This document shows positions 1-6,645 of a stretch of 6,645 nucleotides of DNA, piece by piece. The translations under genes and the position numbers were made by a program. The DNA comes from Burkholderiales bacterium. Lineage in GTDB: Bacteria; Pseudomonadota; Gammaproteobacteria; Burkholderiales; Burkholderiaceae_C. Position 1 is the stretch's first letter; the number at the start of each line of letters is the position of its first letter. The stretch covers positions 1-6,645 of the forward strand of contig JANXMO010000199.1 in NCBI GenBank assembly GCA_025354615.1. Direction: 5' to 3'. The notes beneath the pieces were generated by a model. That model did not search any database. It saw only the letters and a list, made by a program, of their open reading frames with translations, and had not been told where the DNA came from.

Positions 1-2512
1 CATTCATGCGGTGTTCGATCACCCGGGCCAGGCGCTGCAAGCGGTGCTGCAGCTGCAACTGGCATTGGCCGCCGGTGAGGCGCCGCTGGGCTTGGCGTTA
101 CAGGTGCGCTGCGGTCTTCACCTGGGCACCGACAACCACCGCGATGGCGATTTCTATGGCCCCGCGGTCAACCGCGCGGCGCGCATCATGGGCGCCGCGC
201 ATGGCGGGCAGACCTTGCTCTCCGAAGCACTGGCCGAGCGCCTGGCCGAAAGCGCCCTGCCCGCTCACACCAGTCTGCGCGATCTGGGCCGCGTGCGGTT
301 GCGGGACCTGGCCGAACCGGTTCGACTTTTTCAACTCGTTCATCCGCAGTTGCGCAACGAGTTCCCGCCACTGCGCTCACTGGAGGGTACGCCCAACAAC
401 CTGCCGCAGCACCTCAATTCCTTTATCGGACGTGAAGAAGAATTGCAGCAAGTGCGCGAGCTGCTGTCAAAGCATCGTTTGCTGATGCTGCTGGGCATGG
501 GCGGGATTGGCAAGTCGCGGCTTTCGGTGCAATTGGGGGCGGAGGTGCTGGATGAACACGCCGACGGTGTCTGGCTGGTGGAACTGGCGCCGCTGACCGA
601 TGCCCGCCTGTTGCCGCAGGTGGTGGCCGCGGTGCTGGGCGTCAAAGAAGAAACCACGCACAGCGTAGTCGACTCCTTGTTGAATTACGTGCGCGACAAG
701 CAGCTGCTGTTCATCTTCGACAACTGTGAACACCTGTTGTCCAGCTGCGCTGCACTTACCAAGCAGCTGCTGCAGGCCGGCGCCGGCGTAAAAGTGCTGG
801 CCACCAGCCGCGCCGTGCTGCAGATCGCGGGTGAAGTCACTTGCCAGGTGCCGACGCTGGGCATTCCACAGCCGCGGGAGGGCCAGCTGCCACTCAGCGC
901 CGAGGCATTGATGGCTTATGACGCAGTGCGTTTGTTCGATGACCGGGCGCGGGCGGTGCAAGCCGACTTCCAGGTGACAGCGAAAAACGCCGCGGCGGTG
1001 GCCGACATCTGCCACCGGTTGGACGGCATTCCATTGGCGCTCGAGCTGGCGGCGGCGCGCACCCGCACGCTGTCGGTCAACGCCATCGCGCAGCGGTTGG
1101 GCGACCGCTTCCGTTTGTTGACCACGGCGGACCAAACCGTGCTGCCGCGCCAGCGCACGCTGCGGGCGTTGATCGACTGGAGCCATGATCTGCTGCCGCT
1201 GGCCGAGCGGATGTTGTTCCGCCGCCTGGCGGTTTTCGCCGGCGGCTGGACGCTGGATGCGGCAGAACACGTGGGCGCTGATGATGGGTTGGATGGCTTC
1301 GGCGTGGTGGAAGCGCTGGCGCGCCTGGTTGAGCAGTCGCTCGTGGTGATGGAATTCGGCGGCGAGCGTTACCGGATGCTGGACACCGTGCGTCATTACG
1401 CGCAAGAGCAGCTGGAAGCGGCCCAGGAAACCGCGGCGACTGGCCTGCGTCACCTGACGTTCTATCTCGACTTTGCCGAAAGAGCGCGGCCAGCCCTGGC
1501 CAGCCCCGACCAAGGTACGTGGCTCGCGCAGCTCGACGCCGAGCGCGAAAACTTTTCAGCCGCCCATGCCTGCAGCGCCCGCGCGCCCAGCGGTGATTTG
1601 CTCGGCCTGCGCCTGATGCACGCGCTGCGGCCGTACTGGATTCGCCGCGGCAGCCTCAGCATAGGCTGGCGGATTGCGCATGCAACGCTGGCGCGCGACG
1701 GCCTGCGAGCGCGTGATGAAAACCGCTGCATGGCGCTGTTTGGCGCCGGGCAAATCAGCTTCTTCATGGGCCGCCATGCGGCCGCCGCCACGCACCTGGG
1801 CGAATGCCTGGCGATTGCCCGTGAAACCGGCAACAGCGCTGTTTTGGCCCGGGTGCTGCAACCGCTCGGGTTGACCAGCGTGGCCCGGCACGACTATGCG
1901 CAGGCCAACACCTATTTGCAGGAAGCGCTGGCGCTGGCGCAAGTGCAGGGCGACCCACGCGAATTGGCCGCAGCCTGGAGCGCGCTGGCCATGTTGCACC
2001 GGCTGCAAGGCCGGCTCGACGCTGCGGAATCGGCCTGCCAGAAAAGCCTGGCCTTGGCTCGCGCGCTGGGCGATCTGGAATCGGTCGGCATCGGCCTGGT
2101 CACGCTGGCGATGGTGGCGGTTGACCAGCAATCGCCGCAACCCGCCACGCAAACGCTGGCACAGGCGATTGAACTGGCGCAACAAACCGGCTCGCAGCGC
2201 CTGCTGCAAAGCGCCACCGATGCCTGTGCCGGCCTGGCTGCGTTGGTGCACGACTGGCAACAGGCGGCGGTTTTCTTCGGCACCGCGCAGGCTCAGCTGG
2301 AAGAAGCCAGCGGCAGCAGTCGCGATCCGGCCGATCAAGCGTTTGTCACCGCCCACATGGCGGCGGCGCACCAGGCGCTGGGCGGGCCGCGTTTTTTGGC
2401 GCTGGAAGCCCGCGGCCGCGGCAGTGAATACGGCCGTGGCTTGGCGGACATGCGGCAGTGGCTGACGCAAACACTGCCGCGCCAACGGGTCAGCAAGCGG
2501 GTCACCAGTTAG
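1..2512 (+). CDS. Cyclase-domain/STAND ATPase/TPR signalling protein, 5' partial
   Basis: The frame is open through the left edge (codons from base 2), so the GTG at 11 is probably internal and the true start lies outside. Residues are counted from that GTG. Residues 1-110 look like the C-terminal half of a class III nucleotidyl cyclase domain: D47, N54 and R58 have the spacing of the adenine-specifying Asp and the transition-state Asn and Arg of family enzymes. The metal-binding half is outside the window. Residues 138-400 form a STAND/NB-ARC-like ATPase: Walker A GMGGIGKS (162-169), Walker B LLFIFDNCEHL (232-242), sensor-like VLATSR (262-267) and GIPLAL (339-344). A winged-helix-like part follows (about 405-470, ending with RMLDTVRHYA). 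The tail, about 590-790, is helical and reads as TPR repeats. Such proteins are cytoplasmic, nucleotide-dependent signalling switches; the ligand and output here are unknown. The gene converges with and overlaps the lipoprotein gene. Domain identity is firm, cyclase activity is inferred. Confidence 0.9.
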   Translation, partial: IHAVFDHPGQALQAVLQLQLALAAGEAPLGLALQVRCGLHLGTDNHRDGDFYGPAVNRAARIMGAAHGGQTLLSEALAERLAESALPAHTSLRDLGRVRLRDLAEPVRLFQLVHPQLRNEFPPLRSLEGTPNNLPQHLNSFIGREEELQQVRELLSKHRLLMLLGMGGIGKSRLSVQLGAEVLDEHADGVWLVELAPLTDARLLPQVVAAVLGVKEETTHSVVDSLLNYVRDKQLLFIFDNCEHLLSSCAALTKQLLQAGAGVKVLATSRAVLQIAGEVTCQVPTLGIPQPREGQLPLSAEALMAYDAVRLFDDRARAVQADFQVTAKNAAAVADICHRLDGIPLALELAAARTRTLSVNAIAQRLGDRFRLLTTADQTVLPRQRTLRALIDWSHDLLPLAERMLFRRLAVFAGGWTLDAAEHVGADDGLDGFGVVEALARLVEQSLVVMEFGGERYRMLDTVRHYAQEQLEAAQETAATGLRHLTFYLDFAERARPALASPDQGTWLAQLDAERENFSAAHACSARAPSGDLLGLRLMHALRPYWIRRGSLSIGWRIAHATLARDGLRARDENRCMALFGAGQISFFMGRHAAAATHLGECLAIARETGNSAVLARVLQPLGLTSVARHDYAQANTYLQEALALAQVQGDPRELAAAWSALAMLHRLQGRLDAAESACQKSLALARALGDLESVGIGLVTLAMVAVDQQSPQPATQTLAQAIELAQQTGSQRLLQSATDACAGLAALVHDWQQAAVFFGTAQAQLEEASGSSRDPADQAFVTAHMAAAHQALGGPRFLALEARGRGSEYGRGLADMRQWLTQTLPRQRVSKRVTS

Positions 2513-2957
2513 CAATCACCGGGTCAAGCGCCAGTTCGCGCTTGCCGTCGCTCAGGCGAACCGTGTATTTGTAAGCGCCCGGCACGCTGCGCTTGTTGAT
2601 ACAGCTATAGGACAGCCGTTTTTCATCGGCTGGCTTGCAATCGACGATTTCCGTCTGGCGCGGGTTCAACACCACCGCCGTACGTGGCTCGCGGACCAAC
2701 TCATCGGTCAACACGCCTTCGATAACGATGCCATTTTCGGCAAAGCGCAAACCGGCTTCGGGCTTCAGCGTCCAGGTGATGGTGACCGGATCGCCCGCTT
2801 TGGCAGCAAAGGCGAGCACGGGCGGCACGGCAATTTTTCCGTCGACTACCGCCACCACAGGCTGGCTCGGCTCGGCGCCAGGTTTGCGCGGCTGCAAAAC
2901 GTCACAGCCGGTCAACAGCGCCAACAACCACGCCATCATCACAATGCTTTTTTTCAT
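2502..2957 (-). CDS. Small putative lipoprotein of unknown function
   Basis: This encodes 151 residues, not recognised as a named family. The N-terminus is a lipoprotein signal peptide: two lysines, a hydrophobic stretch and the lipobox LLTGC, giving a predicted lipidated Cys18. Residue +2 is Asp19, which in E. coli keeps lipoproteins in the inner membrane; whether the rule holds here is unknown. The mature part is rich in alternating hydrophobic residues (for example VTITWTLKP, 58-66, and AYKYTVRLSDG, 128-138), suggesting a small beta-sandwich. Cys107 and Cys119 could form a disulfide in the periplasm. The ATG at 2957 is chosen because GAGGTG lies just upstream and the signal peptide begins there; a longer frame from 3002 would add 15 residues before it. 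It lies 88 bases downstream of the exporter ATPase gene on the same strand, so co-transcription by read-through is possible. A role in immunity or in the export system is only a positional guess. Confidence 0.85.
   Translation of the reverse strand: MKKSIVMMAWLLALLTGCDVLQPRKPGAEPSQPVVAVVDGKIAVPPVLAFAAKAGDPVTITWTLKPEAGLRFAENGIVIEGVLTDELVREPRTAVVLNPRQTEIVDCKPADEKRLSYSCINKRSVPGAYKYTVRLSDGKRELALDPVIANW
2525..2544. other. Small stem-loop just after the + strand gene
   Basis: CAAGCGC (2525-2531) and GCGCTTG (2538-2544) form a 7-bp perfect inverted repeat with a 6-base loop, 12 bases after the + strand stop codon. There is no T tract after it on either strand and it lies inside the lipoprotein coding region, so it is at best a weak pause or stabilising element for the regulator mRNA. 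Confidence 0.3.
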
Positions 2958-2959
2958 GT

Positions 2960-2966
2960 TCACCTC
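2960..2966 (-). promoter_or_regulatory. Ribosome binding site of the lipoprotein gene
   Basis: Read on the - strand, GAGGTGA ends three bases or fewer before the ATG at 2957, with the GAGG core five bases from it. It is the best Shine-Dalgarno match in the window and fixes the lipoprotein start. It also indicates that this gene is translated independently, unlike the coupled genes upstream. Confidence 0.8.
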
Positions 2967-3001
2967 GTTGGTTTTTAAAGTTGATCGCGCAGCGGACAAC
3001 A

Positions 3002-3033
3002 CGCTTCGTCGCGATACAGCAGGCGACGAAGCG
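3002..3033 (-). terminator. Perfect 11-bp hairpin after exporter gene, possible terminator or attenuator
   Basis: CGCTTCGTCGC at 3002-3012 is the exact reverse complement of GCGACGAAGCG at 3023-3033, leaving a 10-base loop. On the - strand it begins 12 bases after the exporter stop codon. The sequence that follows (TGTTGTCC) has only a weak T-rich tract, so it may be an inefficient terminator, an mRNA 3'-end stabiliser, or a partial barrier letting some transcripts reach the lipoprotein gene. The inverted repeat is seen directly; the function is inferred. Confidence 0.5.
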
Positions 3034-3045
3034 CAAGCGCTGCAA

Positions 3046-5172
3046 CTACGACACAGCTGCCGCAGCCCGTTGCGTCACCTTGCCCTGTTCCAGCAGCAAC
3101 ACGCGGTCGGCAGTGGCAATCGTTTCCTGGCGATGGGCAATCAGCACACGGGTCATGCGCAAAGTGCGCACAGCCTGGCTGACCAAGCGTTCACTGGCAC
3201 TGTCCAGGTGGCTGGTGGCCTCGTCGAGAAACAGCAGCGGCGGTTCATGGTACAGCGCACGGGCGATGAACAGCCGCTGCTTCTGGCCGCCGGAAATGTC
3301 GGTTGCGGCCTCGGCCAGCAGGCTGTAGTAGCGCATCGGCATGGTCTCGATGTCGTGCGCGATGTGCGCCTGCTCGGCGGCACGCTGCACGCGGGCCATG
3401 TCCAACGGCGCATCGAAAAACGAGATGTTGTCGGCCACCGTGCCGTGGAACAGCGTGTCGTCCTGCATGACCACACCAATCAGCCGGGCGTAGTCGGTGG
3501 TGGCGATGCTGGCCAGCGGCCGGCCGTTGATGCGCACCTCGCCGCGCGACGGCTCCAGCAAGCCCAGCATCACGCCCATCAAGGTGCTTTTGCCGCAGCC
3601 CGAAGCGCCGGTGATCGCGACCGACTCCCCGGCAGCTACCCGCAAGCTCGCGCCTTGCAGCACCCAGGGGCTGTCATGCCCATAACGAAACCAGACGTCG
3701 TGCAACTCAATTTCCACACCCTCCCCCGGCGGCACGACGAAAGGCGCCCGCTCGGCCAGGCGCTCCGGCGTGCCGGGTTCGTCGGTCAGCACCTCGTCGA
3801 TGCGCTCGGCGTGCGTCTGCACGCGGCGCAAGTCCATCAAGTAGGTGGCGCAATGGTTCAGGCGTTCGACGAAAAAGCCGCGAAAAACGAAAAACATCAT
3901 CATCGTGCCGAGCGTGATGCGGTTGCTCAGCACCAGCTGGCTGCCCACCGCAATCAGCGCCACGTTGCCCAAGCCGCTGCTGAATTGCGCGGCCTGGGTC
4001 GAAAACATCATCAGCCGGCTGTCGGTCAAGTGCAGGTTGGTCAGCTCGACGAACTTGTTGCGCCACACGCCCATCCGCACCGCTTCCTTGCCGAACAGGC
4101 GGATGGCGCGGGCGGCACGGGCGTTTTCGAGAAACAAGGCGTCCACCGTGGCAGCCATGCGCAGGGAACGGCGTGAGTTCTCGATCGCCGCGTGGCGCAG
4201 TGCGGCCGTCACCGCGATGTTGAGCAAACCGAAACCCGTGACAACGGCGGCCAGCAGGGGCACCGCAACGAACATCACCACCACCATGGCAACCGACATC
4301 AGCGCATCCAGCAGCGCCTGGATCAGTTGCGCGGTGATCAACAGCTGGATGTGCTCGACCGAGCGCCCGCGGCTGAGCACGTCGGCCGTGTGGTGCTTGA
4401 GGAAGAAACCGGCCGGTTTGCGGTGCAGCGCCCGCACGAAACGGTCCATCAGCCCAAAGCCGACACGCACGCCGAAGACGGTGGCCGCCCAGGCGCGAAT
4501 CATCGACACCGCGGCCTGGATCAACAACACCAGCAGGAACGCGCCGCCCAGCACCCAGACGAGGCGCCCATCGGCCGATGGCACGGCGCGGTCGATCGAC
4601 AGCTGCATTTGCAAGGGCGCCACCAGCACCAGCAACTCCATCAACAGCGACAGGCTGACGATCAGCGCGATGTCGACCCGCCAGGCCGACAGCGGCCCGA
4701 CGAAGTTGAGCAGCGACACCTTGCGCGGCTGTTTGCGCCGCCGCTGCCAGGCGGCCGTGGGCGCGCATTCGAGCACCACGCCGGTGAAGGATTTGTCGAC
4801 CTCGGCCCACGGCACCGCGACGCGTCCGGCGGCCGGGTCCATGATGACCAGTCCGTGGCGGGTGGCGCGCTCCAGCACCACGAAGTGGTTCATGTCCCAA
4901 TGCAGGATGGCCGGGCACACCAGCGCCGCCAGCGCGCCGACCTCGACACGCAGCCCGCGCGCGGCCAAACCAATCTGCTCGGCCAGGTCGCGGATGTGCA
5001 GCAGGCTTTCGCCGCGGCCGCTGGGCATGGCGAGGCGGCGCAGGTCGGCCAGCCCCAGTTCGCCCTGGAAGTACTCGCTGATGGCGGCAAGGCAGGCCAA
5101 ACCGCACTCGTTGAGCTGGCTCGCGGTGACGAAGGGCACGCGGCGGCGGGCGAAGAGCTTGAAATCCATCAT
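3046..5172 (-). CDS. C39-peptidase ABC exporter (colicin V/RaxB type)
   Basis: This 708-residue inner-membrane protein is a full-length peptidase-containing ABC transporter, of a family that removes double-glycine leaders and exports the cargo peptide using ATP. The N-terminal C39 domain (about 12-135) has the oxyanion Gln19, catalytic Cys23 in QLNECGLAC, His96 in NHFVVL and Asp112 in DPAAG, so it should be active. About six membrane helices lie between 165 and 436. The nucleotide-binding domain (about 486-700) has Walker A GASGCGKST (522-530), Q-loop Gln570, signature ISGGQ (626-630), Walker B LLFLDE (646-651) and the switch His680. The segment EATSHLD is typical of the CvaB/RaxB branch. The ATG at 5172 overlaps the stop of the membrane fusion gene as ATGA; a second ATG follows at 5169. 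Only a weak GA-rich site precedes it, so translational coupling is likely. The substrate is not in the window. A NHLP-type lantibiotic-like exporter is less likely given these motifs. Confidence 0.95.
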   Translation of the reverse strand: MMDFKLFARRRVPFVTASQLNECGLACLAAISEYFQGELGLADLRRLAMPSGRGESLLHIRDLAEQIGLAARGLRVEVGALAALVCPAILHWDMNHFVVLERATRHGLVIMDPAAGRVAVPWAEVDKSFTGVVLECAPTAAWQRRRKQPRKVSLLNFVGPLSAWRVDIALIVSLSLLMELLVLVAPLQMQLSIDRAVPSADGRLVWVLGGAFLLVLLIQAAVSMIRAWAATVFGVRVGFGLMDRFVRALHRKPAGFFLKHHTADVLSRGRSVEHIQLLITAQLIQALLDALMSVAMVVVMFVAVPLLAAVVTGFGLLNIAVTAALRHAAIENSRRSLRMAATVDALFLENARAARAIRLFGKEAVRMGVWRNKFVELTNLHLTDSRLMMFSTQAAQFSSGLGNVALIAVGSQLVLSNRITLGTMMMFFVFRGFFVERLNHCATYLMDLRRVQTHAERIDEVLTDEPGTPERLAERAPFVVPPGEGVEIELHDVWFRYGHDSPWVLQGASLRVAAGESVAITGASGCGKSTLMGVMLGLLEPSRGEVRINGRPLASIATTDYARLIGVVMQDDTLFHGTVADNISFFDAPLDMARVQRAAEQAHIAHDIETMPMRYYSLLAEAATDISGGQKQRLFIARALYHEPPLLFLDEATSHLDSASERLVSQAVRTLRMTRVLIAHRQETIATADRVLLLEQGKVTQRAAAAVS
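5169..5172 (-). other. ATGA start/stop overlap between adaptor and exporter genes
   Basis: The ATG of the exporter gene (5172-5170) overlaps the TGA of the HlyD-type gene (5171-5169). This suggests re-initiation coupling and similar production of the two subunits of the export complex. Confidence 0.85.
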
Positions 5173-6446
5173 GGCGCTGCGCTTTCATTGAAGCCGCGCA
5201 GCAGCGGCTCGAACAACCACTCGAGCGCACTGCGCCGCTCCAGCGGCACCAGCGCCTGCGCCAGCAAGCCGGGTTTGAGCGCCAGCAACTCCGCGTGCGG
5301 GCCGCGCGGCGAGCCGGTCAACCGTGCCAGCGCCACATAGACCGGCTCGCCGGTTGCGCCTGTGCCGGCCGGGGCCATGTCGCCGGGCATCGTCGGCGCG
5401 TCGCTGACACTTTCGATCACCGCATCGAACGCACCGAATTTTTCCTGCGGATAAGCCTGCAACACGTACTTGATGGCCAGCGCTGGCCGCACCGCAGCGG
5501 CCGCCCGCGCCGGCACCAACAGGCGCAGCACCAAGGGTTGACCCAGCGGCGTCAAAGTGAGCAGCGCCTGGCCGAGCATGACCGACTGGCCTTCGGCAAT
5601 CAAGGCGGACGACACGGTGCCGTCTTCAGGCGCGCGGATGACGCGCTCGGCCTCGGAGTCGGCCAGCTCGGCCTGCCGTTCAAGCTCGCCGCTGGCCCGC
5701 CGGCGGCTCTCCGTCAGGCCGGCCAACCGGGTCTCGACCAGCGCGCGTTCGGCCTGCGCCAGCGCCATGTCACGCCGCGCCCGCGCCAGCGCCGCGCGGG
5801 CCGCTGCCACACGGCTGGCCTGGGCGGTGGCCTCATCACGCTTTTGCGCCGCCTGCAGCCGTGTGACATAGCCCTGCGAGGCCATGGACGCCACCTGTTC
5901 GCTCTGCGCGCCGAGGCTATTTAGCAGCTGCTCGCCAGCGTGCAGATCGGCCTGCAAACTGACGATTTCGCTGCGCAGGCCGGCCAGCCGCTCGCTGATC
6001 ATCGCCTGCTGCGCAGCCGCCTCGCGCCGCGCCGCCTGGCCTTCACGCTGCAAGGCGGCCTGCTGCTCCTGCAGGCGCTGCCGCTGTGCGGCGTGTTGGC
6101 TGCTGCCATCGGAACGCAGCCGGTCGCTGCCCAGCACGGCGAGCAGCGCGCCGCGTTTGACCTGCGCGCCTTCCTTGACCGCCAGGCGGGTGACGACCAG
6201 CCCGTCGGCCGGCGAACGCAGCCGCACCAGGCCGGCGCGAGCATCGGTGTAAGCCGGCACGCGGTGAATCGGCGCGTACTCGACCTGCGACAAAAAAATC
6301 AGCAACCCGACGATCGCGGCAAAAGCCAGCGCCGTGAACACCGCCACGCCACGCCAATGCGTGCGCAGCGGCTCGCCAAATTGCGAACCCGCGGCGGCTT
6401 CCACCGCACGCGGCCTGAACAACGGCGGCTTGGCCGGGTTATTCAC
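5169..6446 (-). CDS. HlyD-family periplasmic adaptor (membrane fusion protein)
   Basis: This encodes 425 residues from the GTG at 6446. The protein would link the inner-membrane ABC exporter to an outer-membrane TolC-type channel. After a short cytoplasmic tail containing LFRPRAVEA (9-17), a single membrane helix lies at about 33-53. Residues 74-105 form the first half of a biotinyl-lipoyl-like domain, a long Ala/Arg/Gln/Glu-rich coiled coil covers about 115-265, and RAPEDGTVSS (271-280) starts the second lipoyl half. A beta-barrel region follows, with KFGAFDAVIESVSDAP (336-351) and GEPVYVALARL (366-376), as seen in adaptors of bacteriocin-type exporters. An ATG at 6617 would add 57 residues lying entirely over the DedA gene in another frame, so the GTG that overlaps the DedA stop (GTGA) is preferred. 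No convincing Shine-Dalgarno precedes that GTG. It overlaps the exporter ATG by four bases. Family assignment is firm, the exact start less so. Confidence 0.9.
   Translation of the reverse strand: MNNPAKPPLFRPRAVEAAAGSQFGEPLRTHWRGVAVFTALAFAAIVGLLIFLSQVEYAPIHRVPAYTDARAGLVRLRSPADGLVVTRLAVKEGAQVKRGALLAVLGSDRLRSDGSSQHAAQRQRLQEQQAALQREGQAARREAAAQQAMISERLAGLRSEIVSLQADLHAGEQLLNSLGAQSEQVASMASQGYVTRLQAAQKRDEATAQASRVAAARAALARARRDMALAQAERALVETRLAGLTESRRRASGELERQAELADSEAERVIRAPEDGTVSSALIAEGQSVMLGQALLTLTPLGQPLVLRLLVPARAAAAVRPALAIKYVLQAYPQEKFGAFDAVIESVSDAPTMPGDMAPAGTGATGEPVYVALARLTGSPRGPHAELLALKPGLLAQALVPLERRSALEWLFEPLLRGFNESAAP
6443..6446 (-). other. GTGA start/stop overlap between DedA and adaptor genes
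   Basis: The proposed GTG start of the adaptor gene (6446-6444) overlaps the TGA stop of the DedA-family gene (6445-6443). No good Shine-Dalgarno is present, which supports coupled translation and makes DedA part of the same operon. Confidence 0.7.
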
Positions 6447-6645
6447 GGTGAACGCGGAAGCGGCGCCGTGGAGGGCCGACGGCGGGCGCGCCAGGCGCCC
6501 CACAAGACCAGCGCGCCGGGCCCGAAAATGGTCGCCCAGATGATTTTGTCGAGGTGCTCGCGCACCCATGGCACGTTGCCGAAAAGGTAGCCGGCCAGGG
6601 TCACACCGCCGACCCACAACATGCCGCCGGTCACGTCAAAAAAAA
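6443..6645 (-). CDS. DedA-family membrane protein, C-terminal end only
   Basis: Only the last 66 residues are in the window; the frame runs open past the right edge, and the GTG at 6634 is internal. The visible part begins FFDVTGGMLWV and contains LAGYLFGNVPWVREHL, the pattern found near the C-terminus of DedA proteins (asparagine/glycine before a tryptophan, then GYxFGxxPxV). A final hydrophobic helix (about IIWATIFGPGALVLWGAW) is followed by an arginine-rich cytoplasmic tail ending RSP. Members of this family are inner-membrane proteins linked to recycling of undecaprenyl phosphate, membrane homeostasis and resistance to cationic peptides. The catalytic or transport residues are outside the window, so activity cannot be judged. 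The start/stop overlap with the adaptor gene places it in the exporter operon. Confidence 0.82.
   Translation of the reverse strand, partial: FFDVTGGMLWVGGVTLAGYLFGNVPWVREHLDKIIWATIFGPGALVLWGAWRARRRPSTAPLPRSP

Noticed and set aside
467..1513. 348-codon - strand frame opposite the STAND ATPase, and a similar one at 1556-2515
   Set aside because: The sense frame has Walker A, Walker B and TPR features; the antisense frames are Gln/Arg/His-rich and unrecognisable.
2486..2526. Three copies of CGGGTCA near the convergent stops
   Set aside because: Uneven spacing (12 and 22 bases), short unit, and all lie in coding sequence; could be chance in GC-rich DNA.
2972..2999. Promoter-like TTGTCC and TAAAAA boxes on the - strand before the lipoprotein gene
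   Set aside because: Each matches consensus at only four of six bases, and the -10-like box is so close to the ATG that the Shine-Dalgarno would fall at the transcript start.
2958..3002. Upstream ATG-like start at 3002 for the lipoprotein gene
   Set aside because: It would put 15 residues before a good signal peptide and lies in the hairpin arm, while the ATG at 2957 has a strong Shine-Dalgarno.
3707..5230. 507-codon - strand frame overlapping the exporter gene in another frame
   Set aside because: Its product is Arg/Gly/Pro/Ala-rich without motifs, and the true exporter frame covers the same bases.
2635..5340. Long + strand open frames (2635-4176, 3845-5191, 4192-5340) opposite the exporter genes
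   Set aside because: The - strand frame carries complete ABC and C39 motifs; the opposite frames have low-complexity His/Gln/Arg/Ala-rich composition with no domain, as expected for shadows in GC-rich DNA.
6447..6617. Upstream ATG at 6617 for the adaptor gene
   Set aside because: The added 57 residues are Arg-rich and are read from the DedA coding region in another frame; the adaptor begins plausibly at the GTG at 6446.
6638..6645. Run of eight A at the right edge, as a terminator T tract on the - strand
   Set aside because: It encodes Phe-Phe in the DedA frame and continues naturally into a conserved DedA motif, so it is coding; no hairpin accompanies it.

Overview
The window is GC-rich (roughly two thirds G+C by eye) and densely coding, with about one short true gap. 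The gene types suggest a Gram-negative proteobacterium: an HlyD-type periplasmic adaptor, an RND-free type I export ATPase, a lipobox lipoprotein and a DedA-family protein. The style, with GTG starts, four-base gene overlaps and a cyclase/STAND/TPR regulator, fits Betaproteobacteria (Burkholderiales) best. That placement is an inference from the overall look, not from a marker gene. I see no rRNA, tRNA, CRISPR array, insertion sequence or attachment site.

Layout. Bases 1-2512 on the + strand hold the 3' part of a large signal-transduction gene, cut by the left window edge. It encodes the C-terminal half of a class III nucleotidyl cyclase domain, a STAND/NB-ARC-like ATPase and a TPR tail. Its stop codon overlaps by 11 bases the stop of a convergent gene on the - strand (2502-2957), which encodes a small lipoprotein with a clear ribosome binding site. 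An 88-base gap (2958-3045) contains a perfect 11-bp inverted repeat. The rest is a compact - strand operon read from right to left: the tail of a DedA-family membrane protein (6443 to beyond the right edge), an HlyD-type membrane fusion protein (5169-6446), and a C39-peptidase ABC exporter of the colicin V/RaxB type (3046-5172). These three genes are joined by two four-base start/stop overlaps (GTGA and ATGA).

How they work together. The ABC protein has an apparently intact cysteine peptidase, six membrane helices and a complete nucleotide-binding domain. With the HlyD-like adaptor and an outer-membrane TolC-type channel not seen here, it would cut a double-glycine leader from a peptide and export it in one step. 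No leader-peptide gene is visible in the window, so the cargo is unknown. The lipoprotein just downstream and the DedA protein just upstream may be accessory or self-protection functions, but this rests on position only. The regulator on the opposite strand need not be connected to the exporter.
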